DNA from: Sphingomonas sp. AR_OL41
GTDB lineage: Bacteria; Pseudomonadota; Alphaproteobacteria; Sphingomonadales; Sphingomonadaceae
Assembly: GCF_029911635.1 (NCBI RefSeq)
Contig: NZ_JARYTI010000015.1
Span: 48,830 to 112,829 of the forward strand
Length of the DNA: 64,000 nucleotides
Reading direction: 5' to 3'
How positions within the stretch are numbered: the stretch's first letter is position 1; the number at the start of each line of letters is the position of its first letter. This document shows positions 26,066 to 34,706 of this stretch, in pieces. The position numbers were made by a program, and so were the translations under genes. The notes under the pieces were generated by a model, which did no database searches, had not been told where the DNA came from, and saw only the letters and a list, made by a program, of their open reading frames with translations.

Positions 26066-27286
26066 ATGACCATGATCGGAACGATCGCTATAGTCGGCGC
26101 CAATATTGCCGGCGCTCAGGCGGCGGCCGCCGTCCGCTCCGGCGGGTTCGAGGGGCGCGTCGTCCTGATCGGCGAGGAGCCGTGGCGGCCCTATCAACGG
26201 CCGATGCTGTCCAAAGAATGGTTGCGGTCGGACACGGTGCCGGCGGGGTTCGAGCTTCGAGACGAGCGGTGGTACGACGACAATCAGATCGACCTGATAC
26301 TCGGGACGAGGGTCGAGGCGCTGGACCGTGCCGGGGGCCAACTGCGGCTGGCCGACAGCCGCTGCATCCCGGCAGATCGGGTCCTGCTGGCCACCGGCGC
26401 GCGGGCGCGCAGGCTCAATCTTCCGGGCGCGGATGCGGCTAACGTGCATCACCTCAGGACCCGCGCCGATGCGGACGACCTGCGCGCGGCGCTTCGGCCG
26501 GGGGCCGCGATCGTCGTGGTGGGGATGGGCGTGATCGGCGCGGAGGTCGCGGCGAGTGCCGTCCAGGCCGGATGTCGGGTCACCGCCGTGGAACCGGGCG
26601 GCGCGGCCATGCTGCGCACGCTGGGTGGCCGTTTCGGAGGGTGGTTATCGCAGCTCCACACAGCGCGGGGCCTGACCGCGCATTACGGAGTGGGCGTGTC
26701 CGCGCTGGAGCGGGAGGGCGCGGCGGTGCGCGCCGTGATTCTGACCAACGGTGTGCGGTTGGAATCGGACGCCGTGGTGGTGGGTATCGGCGTCGACCCC
26801 AACATTGAGCTCGCCGCGGCCGCAGGCTTGCGGGTGGGCAACGGGATCGTGGTTGATGCGCAGGGCCGGACGAGTGACCCCCATGTCTGGGCTGCGGGCG
26901 ATGTGAGCAACCAGCCCGGTTTCTTCGGTACTCGGGTCAGGCTGGAGACCTTTCAGAACGCCGCTGGCCAAGCGGACGTTGCGGCCGCCGCAATATTGGG
27001 TGGCGCCGGCGGATATCTTCAGCCCTGCTGGTTCTGGTCTGACCAGTATGATTGCAACATCCAGGTCGCTGGACGGATCGACGACAGCTTGAGAATAATC
27101 ATGCGCGGAGACTTGGACGCCGACAGCTTCACTGCCATCTTCCTCTCGGACAAGATTGTAGAAGGTGTCCTTACCGTTAACCGAGGCGCGGACATGGCGG
27201 TTGGCCGACGGCTGGTTGGCAGGCGCGCGTCCATCGACCTTGCTGCCGCAGGTGACATGCAGGTTCCGCTCCGGAGCCTGATCTAG
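26066..27286 (+). CDS. Ferredoxin-NAD(P)+ reductase of the dioxygenase system
   Basis: The 406-residue flavoprotein has an FAD fold IAIVGANIAGAQAA, the family motif YQRPMLSKEWL, an NAD fold VVVGMGVIGAEVA, and VWAAGDVSNQP. It is of the BphA4/rhodocoxin-reductase type and should reduce the Rieske ferredoxin at 15267. It is separated from its partners by 11 kb and placed behind the receptor, but no other reductase is seen in the window. Confidence 0.88.
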   Translation: MTMIGTIAIVGANIAGAQAAAAVRSGGFEGRVVLIGEEPWRPYQRPMLSKEWLRSDTVPAGFELRDERWYDDNQIDLILGTRVEALDRAGGQLRLADSRCIPADRVLLATGARARRLNLPGADAANVHHLRTRADADDLRAALRPGAAIVVVGMGVIGAEVAASAVQAGCRVTAVEPGGAAMLRTLGGRFGGWLSQLHTARGLTAHYGVGVSALEREGAAVRAVILTNGVRLESDAVVVGIGVDPNIELAAAAGLRVGNGIVVDAQGRTSDPHVWAAGDVSNQPGFFGTRVRLETFQNAAGQADVAAAAILGGAGGYLQPCWFWSDQYDCNIQVAGRIDDSLRIIMRGDLDADSFTAIFLSDKIVEGVLTVNRGADMAVGRRLVGRRASIDLAAAGDMQVPLRSLI

Positions 27287-27524
27287 CAGGTCCCCACTTC
27301 GACCCGGAGAACGCGCCTTCGGACCAAGTGAGGAGCAGGCATAGGATGGAGGACTGTTTACTAGGCGCTCCATGAACCAACCAGCAGATCTATTGCTCGT
27401 CTGAAGGTTGCTGACATGCTCAGCCGATCGCTGTCAGCCTCAATGTGCTTACTGAATGACCTGGTGTTCTGACGCCAGCATCGCCGAAAAGGGGTGTTTC
27501 GCATGGGACGATATCGCCTTGGGC

Positions 27525-29135
27525 TCATTGCCGCCTCACCCGTTGCATCACCGCCAGCGCGACGGAAACAAAAGCCAGCAGCCCCGCCATTATTGGTTCC
27601 GAGGAGAAGAGGATCGCTGCGGATATTCCTATGGCTGCGGGGTAAAGCTGTGGATTGGATCTGCTGCCGCGCTCGTTTGCGCGCAAACGCTCAAGGTCCT
27701 TGGGTGCGATACTGACCGTGATCGAGCCCGTTCGCGCGACCTTCTCGATTTGTCCCACAAGGCTCGGCGTTGACAGCGCCGCTCGCCCGAGCGCCGCGAA
27801 CAGCTTTCCTGCCTCGCCCCGCAGTCGTGCCGGGCTAATCCGCTCCCGCATCAGCTCCTTGGCCAGCGGGGCAAGCTCGCGGGTGATATCGAACGACGGA
27901 TCGATACGCCGGACGAAGCCCTCCGCGGTTAGCAGCGTCCGGAGTACCAACGCCAGATCGGGAGGGAGAGCGAGATGAAAGTCACGCAGAATTGCGAAGA
28001 CCCTCTGGAAGATGTCAGTCAGGTCGATTTGCTCGAGCAGAACGTTGCTGAACCGGTCAATCAACTCGGCGAGAGCTTCCTCAAGCCGGACCCGGTCGAC
28101 GTCGGGATCGCCGGCCCAGAGCATTAGAATGTCGACCACCCCGCCGGTGTCCTCAGACGCGATCGCCAGCCCAAGCCGGACCAATTCTTCCCGGCGTTTT
28201 GGCAGGAGCGTCCCCACCGCTCCGAAGTCGATAAGGCCGAGAGTACCATCTTCCAGAAAAAAGACATTCCCGGGATGTGGATCGGCGTGAAAATGACCAT
28301 TGATGACGATCATTCGCAGGATTGCCTGGGCATAAGTGCTGGCAAGCGCGGTCAGATCGATAGTGCTGCGGCGTGCCGCTTCCAGATCGCTCGCCGGAAA
28401 GCCGCGGAGCCGCTCCTGGATGTTGACCCGCCTGCCGGAAAGTTCCCAGTCGAAGCGCGCGGTTCGAACACCGAAGCGCTTGAGATAGTCCCCGATCGCA
28501 TCGCTCGCGCGCGCTTCTGCGCTAAGATCCATTTCGCGGTCGAGACTCTCGGCAAAATGGCGCAGGAGTTCATCCGGTTTCAAGCGAGCGATTTCGGGGA
28601 TACGGCGCTCCGCGACCCGGGCCAGCCGCCGCAGAAGACGAAGGTCGGCATCCACGATTCGCTCGATCCCGGGTCGGCGGACCTTGACGATGACCTCCCG
28701 TCCATCGAGCAGCGTCGCCGCGTGGACCTGAGCGATCGAGCCGGCCGCAATCGCCACGTCGTCAAAACGGCTGAAGAAGCTTTCGACAGGTCCGCCGATC
28801 GCCTCTTCGATCAGCGGTCTTACCGACGCGAACGGCAGCGGCGGAACCCGGTCCTGCAACTTCGAAAGCGCGCCAATCCATTCGGGCTCAAGCAGATCAC
28901 TGCGCATCGCCAGGATTTGCCCGAACTTTACAGCCACGGGGCCAATGTCCCGCAACAGCGCGACGACTGCTTCCGGGCGCGCATCCAGTGGCTCTTCGGT
29001 GTTCAGTGCCAGGCCGAGCCGAGCGGCTAAGCCCTTGAGTCCGTGGCGCCCGAACAGAACCAGGATCTGCGCGAACCGGTCCCGCTCCTTCAATGCTTCC
29101 GCTTCAGGCCCGGCCATCGGGACAGGATCAGTCAT
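27525..29135 (-). CDS. UbiB/ABC1-type atypical protein kinase-like protein
   Basis: The 536-residue protein has the ABC1/AarF/UbiB pattern: KFGQILAMRSD, the alanine-rich GSIAQVHAA loop, VIVKVRRPG, HADPHPGN as the catalytic loop and LIDFGAVG as the DFG-like motif. Two hydrophobic segments at the C-terminus (AIGISAAILF and LLAFVSVALAVM) anchor it in the inner membrane. UbiB supports ubiquinone synthesis and lipid transport in bacteria. Its pairing here with a MarR regulator and an MCE transporter suggests an envelope-lipid role, which is inference. The start overlaps the end of the marR gene by 8 bp. Confidence 0.88.
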   Translation of the reverse strand: MTDPVPMAGPEAEALKERDRFAQILVLFGRHGLKGLAARLGLALNTEEPLDARPEAVVALLRDIGPVAVKFGQILAMRSDLLEPEWIGALSKLQDRVPPLPFASVRPLIEEAIGGPVESFFSRFDDVAIAAGSIAQVHAATLLDGREVIVKVRRPGIERIVDADLRLLRRLARVAERRIPEIARLKPDELLRHFAESLDREMDLSAEARASDAIGDYLKRFGVRTARFDWELSGRRVNIQERLRGFPASDLEAARRSTIDLTALASTYAQAILRMIVINGHFHADPHPGNVFFLEDGTLGLIDFGAVGTLLPKRREELVRLGLAIASEDTGGVVDILMLWAGDPDVDRVRLEEALAELIDRFSNVLLEQIDLTDIFQRVFAILRDFHLALPPDLALVLRTLLTAEGFVRRIDPSFDITRELAPLAKELMRERISPARLRGEAGKLFAALGRAALSTPSLVGQIEKVARTGSITVSIAPKDLERLRANERGSRSNPQLYPAAIGISAAILFSSEPIMAGLLAFVSVALAVMQRVRRQ

Positions 29136-29622
29136 TGTTCTTCGCCTTTAGAGTGGGGACCCGGCCCTGGCGGAAGCCGGCCTCCTTCTCGAGTTTGTCC
29201 ACGACTTGGCCCAAGTGCAGGGTTGCACTATCGAGTGCTTCCAGTTCTTCCGCCGTCAAGCTGCCGAAGGTCTGGGCCACGATGCCGTCGTAGAGCGGGA
29301 GGGCCTGCTCGAGCATCCCTCTACCTGCATCCGTGATCTGCACCAGCTTCACGCGGCGGTCCTCGGCGACCGGCGACCGCAAAACCAGGCCATTCTGCTC
29401 CAGCCAATCAATCGCTTGCGTGACCGTACGGGGGGCCTGGTCGAAGAAGCTTGCAATATCGGTTGATCGGCAGGGTTGTTCCGCAAGAAAAACGAGCAAC
29501 TTCAATCGGGCCATGGATGCCCCGTGCGCCGAGAGGTGCGCGTCGATCAATCGGCGCATCCGATACCAGGTCCAGCCAAAAGACGTCGCAATCGCGCGCA
29601 ATCGGATTTCCTGAGGTTCCAT
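29128..29622 (-). CDS. MarR-family transcriptional regulator
   Basis: The 164-residue protein has the MarR winged helix: LVFLAEQPCRSTDIASFFDQ, RTVTQAIDWLEQNGL and the wing RSPVAEDRRVKLVQIT. It probably represses its own promoter and, judging by the shared 35-bp element, the efflux operon at 33558. The start ATG at 29622 lies within that element. The gene is followed with overlap by the UbiB-like gene, so both are regulated together. Confidence 0.87.
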   Translation of the reverse strand: MEPQEIRLRAIATSFGWTWYRMRRLIDAHLSAHGASMARLKLLVFLAEQPCRSTDIASFFDQAPRTVTQAIDWLEQNGLVLRSPVAEDRRVKLVQITDAGRGMLEQALPLYDGIVAQTFGSLTAEELEALDSATLHLGQVVDKLEKEAGFRQGRVPTLKAKNND

Positions 29623-29647
29623 ATGATATGTCCTTGCTGAATCTTCG
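29613..29647. promoter_or_regulatory. MarR-type element at the marR start
   Basis: This 35-bp stretch contains CATATGATATG and TTGCTGAAT. It is identical at 30 of 35 positions to 33471-33505 in front of the efflux operon. It covers the marR start codon and the divergent upstream region, so it may hold an operator and the leftward promoter. Confidence 0.6.
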
Positions 29648-29845
29648 ATGGGGTGACAAGAGGAGGCGCACTGGCATGACCTTGGCGGAGCGAGTCTTGA
29701 TTACACTTCTTACCTCTGGGCGTTCCAAGGTGCCTTCATCCCTCGACGTTCCAATGCGTGACCCTCGTCTGACGCATGTGCGCTACGCGGCTTTGCATGC
29801 TGAAGCTGGAATGGTCTGCTGGCCAGTCGATGATCTTCTTTCCCA

Positions 29846-30955
29846 ATGACCGATGCGGCGTGGCAGCTCGGTGAAGGTGGCAGCCGAACACTGCATGTCA
29901 GCGGGGATTGGACAGCGCTGACCTTGGGCCAGGCGGCTGGCCGCCTGCTTTCCTCTTCGGGTGACGGCCCTGGTATCGAGCGGCTTGATATATCCAATAT
30001 CGGAAGGATGGATACCGCTGGCGCCCTTGCACTTCTGCGCTCCATGGGGCCACAGGCTGACATTGACGTCGGCGGGCGGGAAGACCTGCTAAGGTTGTTT
30101 GATCTCGTGCGACCGGCCTTGGAAAAAGAGGCTCTCAGCAGGCCTGCCGCTTCAGGACTTTTCGGTTTTTTCGACCGCGTCGGCCGCCGGGTGACAGGCA
30201 TTGGTGGTGACGCGTACCAGATGCTGGTATTCATTGGACAGCTCATCGCGGCGCTCGGTCGCACGATCGGCAACCCTCGCCGCCTGCGCGTGACGCCGCT
30301 TGTCGCGTTGATGCAGGACGTCGGCATCAATGCGCTCCCGATTGTATTTATCATGACCTTCTTCATCGGAGCGGTGATCGCGCTGGTTGGCACCAACCTT
30401 TTGACGACGCTGGGCGTTGAGGTGTTCACAATCCAGCTTGTCGGTGTCGCAATCCTTCGCGAGTTCGGCGTTGTGATCACCGCAATTCTATTGTCCGGGC
30501 GCTCCGCGTCATCCTTCGCTGCCCAAATCGGCTCAATGCGGATGAACCAGGAAACCGACGCGATGCAGGTGATGGGCGTGGACCGCTTCGATGCGCTCGT
30601 GATCCCGCGCATCTTGGCTGCGCTTCTAATGATGCCGCTGATGACCTTTTGCGCGGATATCGGCGGCATCATTGGCGGACTGCTGGTGAGTTGGGTGACG
30701 ATCGATATCAGCCCGGCCTTCTTCATCCAGCGGACGCTCGAGACTGTCGACATCAAGCATTTCTGGATAGGTATGTGCAAGGCGCCGTTTCTCGCGTTGG
30801 TCATAGCCGCTGCGGGCTGCAGGCATGGCCTCATGGTCGGCGGCGACGTCCAAAGTCTAGGCCGTAACGTCACGTCCGCGGTCGTGCAGTCGGTGTTCCT
30901 GGTCATAATGTTCGACGCGGTTTTCGCGGTCATCTTCATGTTGCTGGATTTGTGA
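29846..30955 (+). CDS. MlaE-type ABC permease with N-terminal STAS domain
   Basis: The 369-residue membrane protein begins with a STAS-like domain (about residues 15-95, with DTAGALALL) and continues with the MlaE permease core of about five membrane segments, with LREFGVVITAILLSGRSASSFAAQIGSM as conserved loop (shown here in part). It forms the inner-membrane channel of an MCE lipid transporter. Its stop overlaps the GTG start of the ATPase gene. The 223 bp between it and marR hold only the MarR-type element and no other gene that I can see. Confidence 0.9.
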   Translation: MTDAAWQLGEGGSRTLHVSGDWTALTLGQAAGRLLSSSGDGPGIERLDISNIGRMDTAGALALLRSMGPQADIDVGGREDLLRLFDLVRPALEKEALSRPAASGLFGFFDRVGRRVTGIGGDAYQMLVFIGQLIAALGRTIGNPRRLRVTPLVALMQDVGINALPIVFIMTFFIGAVIALVGTNLLTTLGVEVFTIQLVGVAILREFGVVITAILLSGRSASSFAAQIGSMRMNQETDAMQVMGVDRFDALVIPRILAALLMMPLMTFCADIGGIIGGLLVSWVTIDISPAFFIQRTLETVDIKHFWIGMCKAPFLALVIAAAGCRHGLMVGGDVQSLGRNVTSAVVQSVFLVIMFDAVFAVIFMLLDL

Positions 30956-31740
30956 GCGCGCAGTTGGGCATCCGCGCCGACGATGTGCCTATTCGTGTCG
31001 AGGGCCTACGTACGGCATTTGGCGAGAAGGTCATCCATGAGGATCTGTCCCTTGAGGTCCGGCGCGGCGAGATATTGGGCGTAGTCGGCGGATCGGGGGC
31101 CGGCAAGTCGGTACTGCTCGACACCATTCTTGGCCTCAGGCTTCCCGATGGCGGGTCGGTCGAGATATTCGGGCGAGACATTCGCGATCCGCAAGCGCAG
31201 GCCGATATCGAGCGACGGATCGGCGTCATGTTTCAGCAAGGCGCATTGTTCTCGTTTCTCACCGTTCAAGAGAATGTCGAGGCACCACTTCTGGAGCACA
31301 CAAAACTTGCACCCGATTATGTCCACGACCTTGCCAGGCTAAAGATCAAGCTGTCGGGTTTGCCGGACGAGGCAGGCGCTCTAAAACCGGCCGAGCTTTC
31401 CGGGGGAATGCGCAAGCGCGCGGGGGTTGCCCGTGCTATCGCGCTGGACCCCGAAATCCTGTTTTTAGACGAGCCTACATCCGGTCTCGATCCCATCGCA
31501 GCTGGCGAGTTCGACGATCTCGTGAAGACGTTGCGCGATGCGCTTGGACTTACCGTGTTCATGATCACGCATGACCTCGATACCCTGTATGCGATTTGTG
31601 ATCGGGTTGCCGTCGTCGCCGACAGGAAAATCGCTGCTGTTGCACCCATTCACGAGCTCGAAGGGTCCGATCACCCCTGGATCAGAAGCTATCTTCTGGG
31701 ACCACGCGGTCGTGCCGCCAAGAAAGAGAAAGAAAGCTGA
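30952..31740 (+). CDS. MlaF-type ABC transporter ATPase
   Basis: The 262-residue ATPase has Walker A GGSGAGKS at residues 46-53, the signature LSGGMRKRAGVARAI and Walker B ILFLDEPTSGLD. It energises the MCE lipid transporter. It starts with GTG at 30952, overlapping the permease stop, and its own stop overlaps the MCE gene start. Confidence 0.92.
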   Translation: MSAQLGIRADDVPIRVEGLRTAFGEKVIHEDLSLEVRRGEILGVVGGSGAGKSVLLDTILGLRLPDGGSVEIFGRDIRDPQAQADIERRIGVMFQQGALFSFLTVQENVEAPLLEHTKLAPDYVHDLARLKIKLSGLPDEAGALKPAELSGGMRKRAGVARAIALDPEILFLDEPTSGLDPIAAGEFDDLVKTLRDALGLTVFMITHDLDTLYAICDRVAVVADRKIAAVAPIHELEGSDHPWIRSYLLGPRGRAAKKEKES

Positions 31741-32657
31741 TGGAACGCCACGCCAATTATGCCCTGGTAGGCGCCGCCTCGATCGCATTGCTGATCGCGG
31801 CCCTCGTGTTTGTCGTTTGGCTGGGCGGATCCGCCAAGCAAAGCGATTCGTACCGGATTGTTTTTCAGGGGCCGGTTCGCGGGCTGAGCGTCGGCGGCGA
31901 GGTTCAGTTCAACGGCATCAAGGTCGGTGAGATAGGCGGAATTCGCCTCGACGAGCGCGATCCCAACCGGGTGATCACGGATATCGAGCTGACGCGAGGC
32001 ACGCCGGTCCGCGTGGATTCGGTCGCATCGACCGAGAGTCAGGGAATTTCCGGCGTAAGCGTCGTTCAGATCAGCGCAGGCACGCCGAGCAAACCTCTGC
32101 TCAAGGCGACCAATCGCAGCGAGCGTCCGGTCATACCGAGCAAGCCCAACGCAATGTCCTCGTTACTACAGGGGGGCGGTCAAGTGTTGGCGGGCGCGAC
32201 CGAAGCGATGGATCGCGTGAACAAGCTTTTGTCCGACCGTAATATTGCCAATATCAGCGAGGCGATTCAGGATGTCCGACTGACAACTGCGGAGTTGGCC
32301 GCGAACCGTGCCATGTTCGCTCATGCAGGTTCGGCGCTCGCCAAGCTGGACCGCGCCGCGGACGACATCCGGGGAGCCGCAGCGTCGGTTCGGCAGATCG
32401 CCGACGGCGATGGTAAGCGCGCATTCTCCGATATCTCGCAAGCCGCAAACGATCTCAAATCCGCGGTCCGGGACGCGCGGGGCGTGATTGCCAAGCTCGG
32501 AACGCAAGGCGCCGATGTTGGAAACAACGTCAATGCCACCCTGCTGACACTGCAAGACACGGCGGAAACACTGGACTCGCTCATTCGAGAGATTCGTCGC
32601 AGCCCCCGCGAGGCGCTGACCAAGAACAAAGGCACGGAGCTGGAGTTGCCCAAATGA
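31740..32657 (+). CDS. MlaD-like MCE-domain protein
   Basis: The 305-residue protein has one N-terminal membrane helix (ALVGAASIALLIAALVFVV) and an MCE domain with YRIVFQGPVRGLSVGGEVQF, shown in part. A long alanine-rich helical C-terminal part follows, as in proteins that reach through the periplasm. It binds or guides phospholipids between the membranes. Start and stop overlap the neighbouring genes. Confidence 0.9.
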   Translation: MERHANYALVGAASIALLIAALVFVVWLGGSAKQSDSYRIVFQGPVRGLSVGGEVQFNGIKVGEIGGIRLDERDPNRVITDIELTRGTPVRVDSVASTESQGISGVSVVQISAGTPSKPLLKATNRSERPVIPSKPNAMSSLLQGGGQVLAGATEAMDRVNKLLSDRNIANISEAIQDVRLTTAELAANRAMFAHAGSALAKLDRAADDIRGAAASVRQIADGDGKRAFSDISQAANDLKSAVRDARGVIAKLGTQGADVGNNVNATLLTLQDTAETLDSLIREIRRSPREALTKNKGTELELPK

Positions 32658-33286
32658 GATATCAAAACAGGAGCCGGACGTACGCTCTTCTATTGGGAAC
32701 CTTTCTGCTGGGCAGTTGCGCTGGCCTGCTCGGCGGCGGCAAGGCTGACCTATTCCGGTTCGGCGTGGCGGAGCAGACTACCGTTCCGTCTGCGCAAAGC
32801 GCGCCTCCCACCCGCTCGATGTCGTTGCTGCGACCCAAATTCTCGCAGGAGATCGAAGGGGATCGTATTCTCACGACGCACGGAGAACGAGCGCTGTATG
32901 TCAAGGGCGCGCGCTGGGTGGCACCGGTTCCGGAGCTTTTCACTCAGGCGCTGATGCGCCAGTTCGCGTCGCGAGCGCCGGATCTCCGCCTGACGGGTGC
33001 GAGAAACGCCATGGGCGCATCACTCGCCCTGCAGATCGGGATTGAGCGCTTCGAGGCTCGCTATGACCCTGATGCCGGTGAAAAGGCATTGCCAACAATT
33101 ATCATCGAAGGGGAAGCAACTCTCTTCGATCTCGCCGATCGTCGTCCCGTTGCGTCATCTCGGTTCATGGTGGAGCAGCCCGTATCTGCCAACACCACAA
33201 GTGGAATCGTTGACGCTTTCGATCGCGCGGTAGCTCGCTACACCGTGGAACTGACCGATTGGGCTATGAATGCTGACCGGAAATGA
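32654..33286 (+). CDS. PqiC-like accessory lipoprotein of the MCE transporter
   Basis: The 210-residue protein has a lipoprotein signal with lipobox LLGSC near residue 22 and the pattern of the ABC-transport auxiliary component (PqiC/LetC) family. It probably sits in the outer membrane and docks the MCE protein. It is the last of four coupled genes. About 270 bp of non-coding DNA follow, holding the second MarR-type element. Confidence 0.82.
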   Translation: MRYQNRSRTYALLLGTFLLGSCAGLLGGGKADLFRFGVAEQTTVPSAQSAPPTRSMSLLRPKFSQEIEGDRILTTHGERALYVKGARWVAPVPELFTQALMRQFASRAPDLRLTGARNAMGASLALQIGIERFEARYDPDAGEKALPTIIIEGEATLFDLADRRPVASSRFMVEQPVSANTTSGIVDAFDRAVARYTVELTDWAMNADRK

Positions 33287-33470
33287 GCGCCAGGGTCGCG
33301 CTTTGAGATGGCGATTTTGCGTTGGAGGATAAGGTGTGCCGGCGTGTTTTCAGAGCGAGAAATCCACCGAGAAATGGTGCCCTAACCTGATGGGGTCAGG
33401 CCTTGTACACCGCACAACGATGGCAACGTGATGAACTCAACGAGAGCAGGTAACGGCCAGCGGATTTTGT

Positions 33471-33505
33471 GAGGTTCCATATCATATGCCATTGCCGAAT
33501 ATTCG
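33471..33505. promoter_or_regulatory. MarR-type element before the efflux operon
   Basis: The stretch matches 29613-29647 at 30 of 35 positions and contains CATATCATATG, an inverted-repeat core. On the minus strand it still carries the first codons of a MarR-like gene (MEPHKIR against MEPQEIR in the intact gene), so the region derives from a marR promoter. It lies 52 bp before the start of the membrane-fusion gene. Confidence 0.62.
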
Positions 33506-33557
33506 TTAATGCGGCAACGGAAGATCTCAATCGACCTGCATCAGGATGGTAATTGAT

Positions 33558-34706
33558 ATGGCGGACACGTCGACCGCTGCTTTGGCGGAATCTGAGAACG
33601 TCGAAGAACTTCGTACGTCTCCGCTCAAGTCGCCGCGTGTCAGGCTGGCGCTGGTGATCGGCGTGATCGTGCTCGTCGTCGGCGGCGTGCTCTGGTATTT
33701 GGACCACCAGAACCGCGGCCGCTATATGCAGAGCACCGACAACGCCTATGTCGCGGCGGATTCAGTCGTCATTGCGCCGAAGATCGCCGGGTATGTCGAG
33801 CGTGTGTTTGTCACCGAGAATCAGTCGGTCCGGAAGGGACAGCCCCTGGCCGAGCTCGACCCACGCGAATATCGGGCGCAGACCGAGCAGATTACCAGCC
33901 AGATCGAAACGGCGACCGCCGCTGGTGAGACGACGCGCTCCCAGATCGCCGAGCAGCAGGCGGCAATCGCGCAGGCGCGCGCCCAGCTAGATGCCGCCCG
34001 AGCGGAAGCTGCCTTTGCCGCGCAGCAGGTCTCTCGGTATCAGCCGCTCGCTGCATCCGGCGCCGAGCCGGGCGAGCGGCTCGCCCAGCTTCAGATGCAA
34101 GCGCGAATGGCGCGAGAGCGAGTAATTGCGGCCCAGGCCGGATTGCTCGCCGCGCAACGGCGTATCGGCACACTGGGCGCACAGGTTCGGCAGGCCCAGT
34201 CGCAGGCACAAGCCGCTCGCGCTCAACTCTCGGCGGCGCGCGTCAACGTCGAATCGACCGTGCTCAGGGCCGCGATCGATGGCCGCGTCGGTGATCTTTC
34301 GGTCCGCGTCGGACAATTTGTGCAGCCTGGCATGCGCATGATGACCCTGGTTCCCGTCGACCGGCTGTTCATCGATGCCAACTTCAAGGAAACCCAGCTC
34401 GGGCTCATGCGGGTCGGGCAGCCGGTCACCATCGAAGTCGATGCGTTGCCCGGCGTCGAGCTGACCGGTCGGGTCGCCAGCTTTGCCCCTGGTACGGGCG
34501 CCCAGTTCTCCGTGCTTCCGCCGCAGAATGCGACCGGTAACTTCACGAAGATCGTGCAGCGCGTGCCCGTCCGCATCGCAATCGATGCTCCGCCAGAAGT
34601 GCGGCGACTGCTTGTTCCAGGGATGTCGGTCGCTGTGACTGTCGACACGCGCTCGGCCAAAGGGGAGCTGGACCGAATCCGCCAGGCCGCAAGCCGGAAG
34701 CGATGA
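33558..34706 (+). CDS. EmrA/HlyD-type membrane fusion protein
   Basis: The 382-residue protein has one membrane helix (LALVIGVIVLVVGGVLWYL), a biotinyl-lipoyl hybrid motif with DNAYVAADSVVIAPKIAGYV (first part), a long coiled-coil hairpin rich in Ala and Gln, and a beta-barrel domain with LFIDANFKETQL. It links the inner-membrane pump to the outer-membrane channel. ATG 33558 is preferred over 33546 because AGGA lies at better spacing. It heads the efflux operon under the MarR-type element. Confidence 0.88.
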   Translation: MADTSTAALAESENVEELRTSPLKSPRVRLALVIGVIVLVVGGVLWYLDHQNRGRYMQSTDNAYVAADSVVIAPKIAGYVERVFVTENQSVRKGQPLAELDPREYRAQTEQITSQIETATAAGETTRSQIAEQQAAIAQARAQLDAARAEAAFAAQQVSRYQPLAASGAEPGERLAQLQMQARMARERVIAAQAGLLAAQRRIGTLGAQVRQAQSQAQAARAQLSAARVNVESTVLRAAIDGRVGDLSVRVGQFVQPGMRMMTLVPVDRLFIDANFKETQLGLMRVGQPVTIEVDALPGVELTGRVASFAPGTGAQFSVLPPQNATGNFTKIVQRVPVRIAIDAPPEVRRLLVPGMSVAVTVDTRSAKGELDRIRQAASRKR

